A DNA stretch of 64,000 nt from Pseudoflavonifractor intestinihominis (lineage in GTDB: Bacteria; Bacillota; Clostridia; Oscillospirales; Oscillospiraceae): NCBI RefSeq assembly GCF_040096055.1, contig NZ_JBBMFK010000017.1, forward strand, positions 1 through 64,000. The letters run 5' to 3'. The position numbers were made by a program, and so were the translations under genes. Below, in pieces: positions 24,672 to 31,599 of the stretch. The notes under the pieces are model-generated. The model was not told where the DNA came from. It did not search any database and saw nothing but the letters and a program-made list of their open reading frames with translations. The stretch's first letter is position 1, and the number at the start of each line of letters is the position of its first letter.

Positions 24672-24677
24672 ATTATA
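24672..24677 (-). promoter_or_regulatory. -10 element of the metF operon promoter
   Basis: On the minus strand TGTGC-TATAAT, an extended -10. The -35 region (TGAACT, 17 bases away) is weak. It is about 75 bases upstream of metF. Confidence 0.6.
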
Positions 24678-24740
24678 GCACACTTCATCGGTAAAGTTCA
24701 CCTTTTTTCTTTCATGGGAAATTTTTGAAAAAAATAACCG

Positions 24741-24770
24741 TTGACAAATGTCCGTCCATGGGCGTATAAT
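24741..24770 (+). promoter_or_regulatory. promoter of the aspS-gatCAB T-box transcript
   Basis: TTGACA (24741-24746), an 18-base spacer, TATAAT (24765-24770). Divergent from metF. Confidence 0.85.
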
Positions 24771-24776
24771 GCCTCC

Positions 24777-25045
24777 AACATCACAAAGGCGACGAGAAAG
24801 ACCGCCCCTCGGGCATCCGACAGAGAACGCGGGCCACCGACTGAGAGCCCGCCCCGGAGAGAAGAGAAGGCGCAACACTTTTGAGCCGGCGTGCCGAGCC
24901 TCCGCTGGAGGGGTAGGTCCGCCCGTTCCCCTCCGCGTTAAGGAGTATAAGAGGTCGCGTCAATGGGGACGCCGCAACTTTGGGTGGTACCGCGGAATAG
25001 GTCTATTTCGCCCCGAAACTGCTTTGGCAGTCTCGGGGCTTTTTT
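24777..25045 (+). promoter_or_regulatory. T-box leader controlling aspS-gatC-gatA-gatB
   Basis: The conserved antiterminator element GGGTGGTACCGCGG (24982-24995) is followed by the terminator GCCCCGAAACTGC / GCAGTCTCGGGGC (25010-25039, one mismatch) with a T run. The 5' part forms a GC-rich hairpin (GCGGGC/GCCCGC near 24828-24852), consistent with Stem I. An AAC triplet at 24874-24876 is a possible Asn specifier, but this was not proven by folding. The element places the whole transamidation pathway under tRNA control. Confidence 0.9.
25010..25045 (+). terminator. T-box regulatory terminator upstream of aspS
   Basis: Thirteen-base arms around a short TTTG loop, with six T after it. It is the alternative to the antiterminator that contains GGTGGTACCGCG. 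Confidence 0.85.
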
Positions 25046-25101
25046 CGTTTTCCACGGTGGAAATTTTTAACTTTTATTTTTTCAGAAGGATGTGAACGGT
25101 C

Positions 25102-26424
25102 ATGATCACAGCGACAGCTCTTACCGCAGTCAAGCAGCCCGCGATCCGCGACATTATCGGAGGTGCCCTGGAGAATCAGGCCGTCTCCGTCCGGGGCATG
25201 GTCCACTCCCTGCGGGACATGGGAGGCCTCACCTTCCTGCTCCTGCGCAAGGGGGACGGGGTGCTCCAGTGCGTGTGCCCGCCGGAGGTGGACCTGGACG
25301 GCGTCACCGAGGAGTGCGCCGTGGAGGTGCTGGGCACGGTGCACCAGGAGGAGCGGGCCCCCGGCGGGGCCGAGCTGGCCGCGGCGGCGGTGCGGGTGCT
25401 CTCCCGGCCCGCGGCTGCCATGCCGGTGCCGGTGTCCAAGCGGAAGCTGAACCTGACGCTGGACGCCCGCCTCTCCCTCCGCCCCGCCGTGCTGCGCAGC
25501 CTGCGGGAGCGCAGCGTGTTCCGCATCCAGGCGGGCATCTCCCGGGCTTTTCGGGAGTACCTCCAGAGCCAGGATTTTACCGAGATCCACACCCCCAAGA
25601 TCGTCCACGCCGGGGCCGAGGGCGGCAGCAACATCTTCCGCCTGGACTACTTCGGCCGCAAGGCCTTCCTCACCCAGTCCCCCCAGTTCTACAAGCAGAC
25701 CATGGTGCCCGTCTTTGAGCGGGTGTTCGAGGTGGCCCCCGTGTTCCGGGCGGAGAAGCACAGCACCACCCGCCACCTGAACGAGTACACCTCCATGGAC
25801 TTCGAGATGGGGTATATCGACAGCTTCTACGACATCATCGCCGTGGAGACCGGCTTCCTCCGCTACTGCTTCCGCCTGCTGGGCGAAGAGTATGCCGACG
25901 ACCTGGCCCGGCTGGGGGTGACCCTGCCCGAGATGAAGGACGTCCCCTGCGTCCGGTTCGACGAGGCCAAGCGGCTGGCGGCGGAGAAGTACGGCTACGC
26001 CATCCGCAACCCCTACGACCTGGAGCCCGAGGAGGAGCACGCCATCGGCCGGTACGCCAAGGAGGTGTGGGGCAGCGACCTGGTCTTTGTCACCCACTAC
26101 CCGGCCAAAAAGCGGCCCTTCTACGCCATGGACGACCCGGAGGACCCCAAGTACACCCTGTCCTTCGACCTGCTCTTCCGGGGCATGGAGGTGACCACCG
26201 GCGGCCAGCGCATCCACGACTACGGCCAGCAGGTGGCCAAGATGGAGCGGCTGGGCATGCACCCGGAGGAGTTCGAGTCCTACCTCATGCTCCACAAGTA
26301 CGGCGCGCCCCCCCACGGCGGCCTGGGCATCGGCCTGGAGCGGCTGACCATGCAGCTGTGCGGCCTGGACAACGTGCGCCTGGCCACCCTCTTCCCCCGG
26401 GACCGCACCCGGCTGGAACCGTAA
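25102..26424 (+). CDS. aspS: aspartyl-tRNA synthetase, short archaeal/non-discriminating type
   Basis: 440 residues, against roughly 590 for the bacterial AspRS, which has an extra GAD insertion. An N-terminal OB-fold anticodon domain spans 1-110. Class II motif 2 is FRAEKHSTTRHLNEY (near 216-230) and motif 3 is GGLGIGLERLTMQL (near 407-420). This type charges both tRNA-Asp and tRNA-Asn in many organisms, and the following gatCAB genes complete Asp-tRNA-Asn conversion to Asn-tRNA-Asn. Discrimination cannot be read from sequence alone, but the operon makes the non-discriminating role likely. Confidence 0.93.
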   Translation: MITATALTAVKQPAIRDIIGGALENQAVSVRGMVHSLRDMGGLTFLLLRKGDGVLQCVCPPEVDLDGVTEECAVEVLGTVHQEERAPGGAELAAAAVRVLSRPAAAMPVPVSKRKLNLTLDARLSLRPAVLRSLRERSVFRIQAGISRAFREYLQSQDFTEIHTPKIVHAGAEGGSNIFRLDYFGRKAFLTQSPQFYKQTMVPVFERVFEVAPVFRAEKHSTTRHLNEYTSMDFEMGYIDSFYDIIAVETGFLRYCFRLLGEEYADDLARLGVTLPEMKDVPCVRFDEAKRLAAEKYGYAIRNPYDLEPEEEHAIGRYAKEVWGSDLVFVTHYPAKKRPFYAMDDPEDPKYTLSFDLLFRGMEVTTGGQRIHDYGQQVAKMERLGMHPEEFESYLMLHKYGAPPHGGLGIGLERLTMQLCGLDNVRLATLFPRDRTRLEP

Positions 26425-26510
26425 AGGGCGATTGATTTTCTGCCGAAAATCTCTGTCCCGCGATACCCCCTCCGCTCTGTGAGGGGATCGGACGAAAGGA
26501 TGCTGTTGCT

Positions 26511-26798
26511 ATGAAAATTACCGAAGAGCTGGTGGACTACGTCTCCACCCTGTCCCGGCTCCGCCTGCCCCAGGAGGAGAAGGCCAAAATGGCCGGCGAG
26601 CTGGAACAGATCGTCACCTATATGGACACCCTCAACACCCTGGACACCGACGGCGTGGAGCCCATGAGCCACATCTTCCCCCTGAAGAACGTGCTCCGTG
26701 CCGACACGGTGGTCCCCTCTGCGGACCGTGAGGTCCTGCTGTCCGGCGCGCCGGACAGCGACGGGGAGACCTTCCGGGTCCCCAGGGCTGTGGAATAA
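26511..26798 (+). CDS. gatC: Asp/Glu-tRNA amidotransferase subunit C
   Basis: A 95-residue small helical subunit that stabilises GatA-GatB. Contains VDYVSTLSRLRLPQEEK near the N-terminus and the central HIFPLKNVLRADTV stretch typical of GatC. It begins 86 bases after aspS, and gatA follows after 12 bases. Confidence 0.9.
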   Translation: MKITEELVDYVSTLSRLRLPQEEKAKMAGELEQIVTYMDTLNTLDTDGVEPMSHIFPLKNVLRADTVVPSADREVLLSGAPDSDGETFRVPRAVE

Positions 26799-26810
26799 GG
26801 AGGGTTTATC

Positions 26811-28319
26811 GTGAAAGAACTGCTGGAACTGAGCGCCCTGGAGCTGGGCGCGGCCATTCGGACGGGGGACGTGTCCATCGCCGAGGCCACCCGGACCGCC
26901 CTGGACGTGATGGCGGAGCGGGAGCCCGCCCTCAACTGCTTCATCACCGCCACCGGCGAGCAGGCCATGGCCCGCGCCCAGGCCCTCCAGGCTGGGGTGA
27001 AGGAGACAAAAAGCCCCCTGTACGGCGTGCCCATGGCCTTCAAGGACAACATCTGCACCAGGGGCGTCAAGACCTGTTGCGCCTCCAAGATCCTGGGCGA
27101 CTTCGCGCCCCCCTACGACGCCGCCGTGGTGGACCGGATGACGGAGGCGGGCGCCGTCTCCCTGGGCAAGCTGAACATGGATGAGTTCGCCATGGGCTCC
27201 ACCACTGAGACCTCCTTCTGCGGCCCCACCCACAACCCCTGGGACACCGCCCATGTGCCCGGCGGCTCCTCCGGCGGCGCGGCGGCGGCGGTGGCCGCCC
27301 GGGAGTGCTGGTTCGCTCTGGGGTCGGACACCGGCGGCTCCATCCGCCAGCCCGCCTCCTTCTGCGGCGTCACCGGCATCAAGCCCACCTACGGCACGGT
27401 CAGCCGGTACGGCCTCATCGCCTACGCCTCCTCCCTGGACCAGATCGGCCCCATCGCCCGCACCGCCGCCGACTGCGCCGCCGTGCTGGACGTGATCCAG
27501 GGGAAGGACAGGCGGGACGCCACCTCCCTGGACGCCCCCGCCGGCAGCCTGCTCTCCGGCCTGACCGGGGACATCCGGGGCATGAAGATCGGCCTGCCCG
27601 CCGACTGCTTCGGCGAGGGCCTGGAGCCCCAGGTGGCCGCCGCCGTCAAGGAGGCCTCCGCCGTGCTGGAGGCCAGAGGCGCCAAGGTGGAGACCTTCTC
27701 CTTCCCCCTGATGAAGTATATGGTGCCCACCTACTATATCATCGCCTGCGCCGAGGCCAGCAGCAACCTGTCCCGGTACGACGGCGTGAAGTACGGCTGG
27801 CGGGCGGCGGAGTATGAGGACCTGACCGACCTCTACTGCCGCACCCGCACCGAGGGCTTCGGCTCTGAGGTGAAGCGGCGCATCCTGCTGGGCACCTTCG
27901 TCCTCTCGTCCGGCTACTACGACGCCTACTATAAAAAGGCCCTCCAGGTCAAGGCCCTCATCAAGGAGGCCTATGACAGGGCCTTTGAGCAGTACGACCT
28001 GCTGCTCACCCCCGTCTCCCCCACCACCGCCCCCAAGCTGGGGGAGAGCCTCAGCGACCCGCTGAAGATGTACCTGAGCGATATCTACACCGTGCCCGTC
28101 AACCTGGCGGGTCTGCCGGGGCTGTCCATGCCCTGCGGCTTTGACGGCGGCCTGCCCATCGGCGCCCAGCTCATCGGCCCGGCCCTGGGAGAGGCGGCGG
28201 TGCTCAACGCCGCCCATGCCTTCCAGCTGGACACCGACTGGCATAAGCGTTTCCCCTCATCCGGCCCTGAGGGCCACCTTCCCCCCAAGGGGAAGGCAGA
28301 TCAGGAAGGGGTGATTTGA
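26811..28319 (+). CDS. gatA: Asp/Glu-tRNA amidotransferase subunit A with repeat-derived C-terminus
   Basis: A 502-residue amidase that releases ammonia from glutamine. The Ser-cisSer-Lys triad is visible: Lys78 (AFKDN), Ser153 in GGSSGG and nucleophile Ser177 in GGSIRQP. It starts with GTG 26811 after AAGGAGGG. The last 20 or so residues after DTDWHKRFP are odd: they are encoded by a palindromic element that resembles a common intergenic repeat of gut Firmicutes, so the natural stop was probably lost and the tail extended. The stop TGA directly abuts the gatB ATG. Confidence 0.95.
   Translation: MKELLELSALELGAAIRTGDVSIAEATRTALDVMAEREPALNCFITATGEQAMARAQALQAGVKETKSPLYGVPMAFKDNICTRGVKTCCASKILGDFAPPYDAAVVDRMTEAGAVSLGKLNMDEFAMGSTTETSFCGPTHNPWDTAHVPGGSSGGAAAAVAARECWFALGSDTGGSIRQPASFCGVTGIKPTYGTVSRYGLIAYASSLDQIGPIARTAADCAAVLDVIQGKDRRDATSLDAPAGSLLSGLTGDIRGMKIGLPADCFGEGLEPQVAAAVKEASAVLEARGAKVETFSFPLMKYMVPTYYIIACAEASSNLSRYDGVKYGWRAAEYEDLTDLYCRTRTEGFGSEVKRRILLGTFVLSSGYYDAYYKKALQVKALIKEAYDRAFEQYDLLLTPVSPTTAPKLGESLSDPLKMYLSDIYTVPVNLAGLPGLSMPCGFDGGLPIGAQLIGPALGEAAVLNAAHAFQLDTDWHKRFPSSGPEGHLPPKGKADQEGVI
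28253..28300. repeat. intergenic-type palindromic repeat inside the 3' end of gatA
   Basis: Two adjacent palindromes, GGCCCTGAGGGCC and CCTTCCCCCCAAGGGGAAGG, preceded by CCCCTCATCC. This arrangement matches, from memory, a short repeat found many times between genes in related gut Firmicutes. Only one copy is present in this window. It encodes the terminal GatA residues in the gatA frame. Confidence 0.55.
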
Positions 28320-29744
28320 ATGACCTGGGAAACTGTGATCGGTCTGGAGACCCACGTGGAGCTGGCCACCGAGACCAAGATCTTCTGCTCCTGCACCACC
28401 GCCTTCGGCGGCGCGCCCAACACCCACTGCTGCCCGGTGTGCACCGGCATGCCGGGCACCCTGCCCGTGCTCAACGAGAAGGTGCTGGAGTTCGCCGTCC
28501 GGGCCGGACTGGCCCTCAACTGCGCCATCACCCGCAAGAGCCGCTTTGACCGGAAAAACTACTTCTACCCCGACCTGCCCAAGGCCTACCAGATCTCCCA
28601 GCTCTACCTGCCCATCTGCCGGGACGGCGCGGTGGACATCGGCGGCGGCAAGACCATCGGCATCCACGAGCTGCACATGGAGGAGGACGCGGGCAAGCTG
28701 ATCCACGACCCCTGGACCGACCAGACCTGCTGCGACTACAACCGCTGCGGCGTGCCCCTGATCGAGATCGTCACCGAGCCCGACTTCCGCACCGCCGATG
28801 AGGTCATCGCCTACCTGGAGCAGCTGCGCTCCACCCTCCAGTACCTGGGCGTGTCCGACTGCAAGATGCAGGAGGGCTCCCTCCGCTGCGACGTGAACCT
28901 GTCGGTGCGCCCCGCCGGCTCCACCGAGCTGGGCACCCGCACCGAGATGAAGAACCTCAACTCCTTCAAGGCCATTTCCCGGGCCATCCAGTACGAGAGC
29001 CGGCGGCAGATTGAGCTGCTGGAGGAGGGCAAGCGGGTGATCCAGGAGACCCGCCGGTGGGATGAGAACAAGGACGCCACCTACGCCATGCGCTCCAAGG
29101 AGAACGCCCAGGACTACCGCTACTTCCCCGACCCCGACCTGCCCCCGGTGGAGCTGTCGGAGGCGTATCTGGAGCATCTGCGCTCCGCACAGCCCGAGCT
29201 GGCTCCGGCCAGAATGGAGCGGTATCAGCGCCAGTTTGGCCTGCCCGCCTACGACACCGAGATGCTCACCTCCCAAAAGGCCCTGTCCGACTTCTTTGAG
29301 GCCGTGGTGGCCCTGGGCGCCCCCGCCAAGCAGGCGTCCAACTGGATCATGGGCGAGGTGCTGCGGGCCCTGTCCGCCCGGAGCATGGAGGCGGCGGACA
29401 TGCCCCTCTCCCCCGCCACCCTGGCCCGGCTCATCGCCCTGGTGGCCGAGGGCAAGCTCAACCGCAACACCGCCGTCACCGTCTTTGAGGCGGTGTTCGA
29501 CAGCGACGGCGACGTGGACGCCTACGTGGCGGACCACGGCCTGGAGCAGATCCGGGACGACAGCCTGGTGGAGGCCGCCGTGGACAAGGCCTTTGCCGAC
29601 AACCCCAAGTCGGTGGAGGACTACCGCTCCGGCAAGGAGAAGGCCTTCGGCTTCCTGGTGGGCCAGGTCATGCGCCAGCTTAGGGGCAAGGCCGACCCCA
29701 AGGCCGTCAACGAGGCGGTCCGCCGCAAGCTGACGGAACAGTGA
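28320..29744 (+). CDS. gatB: Asp/Glu-tRNA amidotransferase subunit B
   Basis: The 474-residue tRNA-binding and kinase subunit that activates the misacylated amino acid with ATP. ETHVELATETKIFCSC (8-23) and HCCPVCTGMPG contribute zinc-binding cysteines. DYNRCGVPLIEIVTEPD near 140-156 is the family signature, and a helical YqeY-like tail is present. It directly follows gatA (TGA-ATG). It closes the transcript at a terminator. Confidence 0.96.
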   Translation: MTWETVIGLETHVELATETKIFCSCTTAFGGAPNTHCCPVCTGMPGTLPVLNEKVLEFAVRAGLALNCAITRKSRFDRKNYFYPDLPKAYQISQLYLPICRDGAVDIGGGKTIGIHELHMEEDAGKLIHDPWTDQTCCDYNRCGVPLIEIVTEPDFRTADEVIAYLEQLRSTLQYLGVSDCKMQEGSLRCDVNLSVRPAGSTELGTRTEMKNLNSFKAISRAIQYESRRQIELLEEGKRVIQETRRWDENKDATYAMRSKENAQDYRYFPDPDLPPVELSEAYLEHLRSAQPELAPARMERYQRQFGLPAYDTEMLTSQKALSDFFEAVVALGAPAKQASNWIMGEVLRALSARSMEAADMPLSPATLARLIALVAEGKLNRNTAVTVFEAVFDSDGDVDAYVADHGLEQIRDDSLVEAAVDKAFADNPKSVEDYRSGKEKAFGFLVGQVMRQLRGKADPKAVNEAVRRKLTEQ

Positions 29745-29750
29745 CAGCAC

Positions 29751-29790
29751 AAAAAAGTACCGCCGGGCAGCTGCCCGACGGTACTTTTTT
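29751..29790. terminator. bidirectional terminator between gatB and the amidase gene
   Basis: AAAAAAGTACCG (29751-29762) pairs with CGGTACTTTTTT (29779-29790), with an inner CGGGCAGCTGCCCG stem. T runs on both strands fit two converging genes. Confidence 0.88.
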
Positions 29791-29797
29791 GAAGAAA

Positions 29798-31282
29798 TCA
29801 GCCCAGCGTGTTCAGGTAGTTGATGATACCCTGGGCGATGCCCTGGGCCAGCTTGTCCTGATAGGAGCTGGTGTTGAGCTTCATCAGCTCGTCGTGGTTG
29901 GTCATAAAGCCGGTCTCCACCAGCACGGCGCACATGTCGGTCTCCCGCAGGACCACGAAGTCCGCCGAGGCGATGTTCCGGTTCTTGGCGCCGGTGGCCT
30001 GGCAGGCCGGGGTCTGGATGGCCTGGGCCAGCCGCTTGCCCCGTCCGCTGGAGGGGTGGTAGTAGGTGATGAGGCCGTTGACCGACGGGTCGTCAAAGGC
30101 ATTGGCGTGGATGGAGACAAAGATATCCGCGTCCACGCTGTTGGCGATGTCCGCCCGCTCGTACAATCCCACATACACGTCGGTGGAGCGGGTCATGACC
30201 ACGTTGTACCCCGCCGCCTTCAGCAGAGCGGCCAGCTTCAGGGAGATGGGCAGGGTCAGGTCCTTCTCCAGGATGCCCTCGTACACCGCGCCGCTGCTGG
30301 TGCCGCCGTGGCCCGGGTCGATGACCACGGTCCGGCGGGACGGGTCGATGGGGTTGGACGGGTTCACCGGGTCGGTGGGCTCCTCCGCCGGGGTATCCGG
30401 CACCTGGGGCGCCTCCTCCTGGGGCCGGAAGGCCGTGATGAGGATACCGTCGTCCTGCTGCTCGATGGTCAGGTTCTTCTCCCGGGTGACGCCGTCGGCC
30501 AGGGTCAGCTCCACCCGCACCACGTGGTCATACCCCTCGTACAAATCGGAGCCGTGCTGGGCGTAGCGGACCGTGGCGATAAAGTCGTTGTCCACCGGGA
30601 TGGTGCCGGGGAACCCCGCCGACAGCTCCGCGCCCAGCACGTCCAGGGTCACCTTGCCGCTGCCGTCGGTGACCCGGTACTCCAGCTTCCGGTCCGTCTC
30701 AATGAACACGGTCTGGCGGTCATAGTCGGCCTGGATGCGGGTGATGTAGGCCGTGTCGTTCTCCCCGCTGATGATGATGGCGGTAAAGGTCTCCTGGTCC
30801 CAGTCCACCTGGGCGCCCAGCTGCTCGGACACGAACCGCAGAGGCACCATGGTCCGCTCCACCCCCTGGCACTTCACCACACAGGCGGGCACGCCGTCGG
30901 GCAGGGGCTCCACCTTGCCGTTGACCACCGCGTTGGCCGAGCCCAGGGTGAGCACGATGGTGTCCACCCCCTTGCGCAGGATGACCTGGTTGCTCCCCTG
31001 AGGCCAGAGCACCGTGGCCCCCAGAGCCTCGGCCACCGTGCGGATGGGCACCATGGTGCGCCCGCCCAGCGCCAGGCCGGGCACGTCGCCCGTCAGGTCG
31101 ATGACCGTCCCGTCCAGGCTGATGTTCACCTTCTCCGCCTGCTGGGGCTCGTAGCGCCCCGCGGACTCGTTATGTACCTCGATATTCAGCAGCCCGTTGG
31201 GCCCCGCCGCCTGGACCGGCAGGAAGGATACCAGCAGGGCCAGCATCAGCAGAAATGCAGCCGCTCTCTTTGTCTGTCTCAT
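29798..31282 (-). CDS. N-acetylmuramoyl-L-alanine amidase with stalk and AMIN-like domains
   Basis: A 494-residue exported peptidoglycan hydrolase. Signal peptide (about 1-25, ending PVQAA). A copper-amine-oxidase-type stalk domain follows (about 50-175; VPIRTVAEALGA and VPLRFVSEQLGA mark two halves), then an AMIN-like beta region (about 178-285), a Pro/Asp/Glu linker, and a C-terminal Amidase_3 domain (about 318-490). Zinc ligands are visible in DPGHGG and in SIHANAF, and the catalytic Glu in LVETGFMTN. It cleaves the amide between muramic acid and L-Ala. Monocistronic, with a matching promoter. Confidence 0.93.
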   Translation of the reverse strand: MRQTKRAAAFLLMLALLVSFLPVQAAGPNGLLNIEVHNESAGRYEPQQAEKVNISLDGTVIDLTGDVPGLALGGRTMVPIRTVAEALGATVLWPQGSNQVILRKGVDTIVLTLGSANAVVNGKVEPLPDGVPACVVKCQGVERTMVPLRFVSEQLGAQVDWDQETFTAIIISGENDTAYITRIQADYDRQTVFIETDRKLEYRVTDGSGKVTLDVLGAELSAGFPGTIPVDNDFIATVRYAQHGSDLYEGYDHVVRVELTLADGVTREKNLTIEQQDDGILITAFRPQEEAPQVPDTPAEEPTDPVNPSNPIDPSRRTVVIDPGHGGTSSGAVYEGILEKDLTLPISLKLAALLKAAGYNVVMTRSTDVYVGLYERADIANSVDADIFVSIHANAFDDPSVNGLITYYHPSSGRGKRLAQAIQTPACQATGAKNRNIASADFVVLRETDMCAVLVETGFMTNHDELMKLNTSSYQDKLAQGIAQGIINYLNTLG

Positions 31283-31352
31283 GGGGAACTCCTTATTCTC
31301 TGTAAGCCTATCTCATTCCGGGCCTCAGGGGCACCGGCACACGTTCCCTATT

Positions 31353-31381
31353 ATTCTACCGAATCCCCTTCTGTCCGTCAA
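31353..31381 (-). promoter_or_regulatory. promoter of the amidase gene
   Basis: Minus strand TTGACG (31381-31376), a 17-base spacer, TAGAAT (31358-31353), about 70 bases before the start codon. Confidence 0.75.
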
Positions 31382-31400
31382 TGGATTTGGGTCAAAAAGG

Positions 31401-31429
31401 TTGACATAAATTTTTACATTTTTTATATG
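31401..31429 (+). promoter_or_regulatory. possible upstream promoter of the hydratase gene
   Basis: TTGACA (31401-31406), 17 bases, TATATG (31424-31429). About 170 bases upstream of the hydratase, in addition to a nearer promoter. Confidence 0.5.
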
Positions 31430-31475
31430 TCCTGACGGCGTCCCGGGGAAATCCGCATTTTCCCACCCCTGCCGC

Positions 31476-31504
31476 TTGCACTTTCCCCGCCGCTTTGGTA
31501 TGAT
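31476..31504 (+). promoter_or_regulatory. promoter of the aconitase-family hydratase gene
   Basis: TTGCAC (31476-31481), 17-base spacer, TATGAT (31499-31504). About 95 bases before the start codon. The 317-base region 31283-31599 holds this, the upstream candidate and the divergent amidase promoter, and no gene. Confidence 0.7.
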
Positions 31505-31599
31505 AATATTTATTGAATCAGCGAACTGATGTCACACAAGTCCTCGGTTCTCTGCCCGCAAAACCATTTCAAAATCCACAAGATATTGGAGGTACGTCC

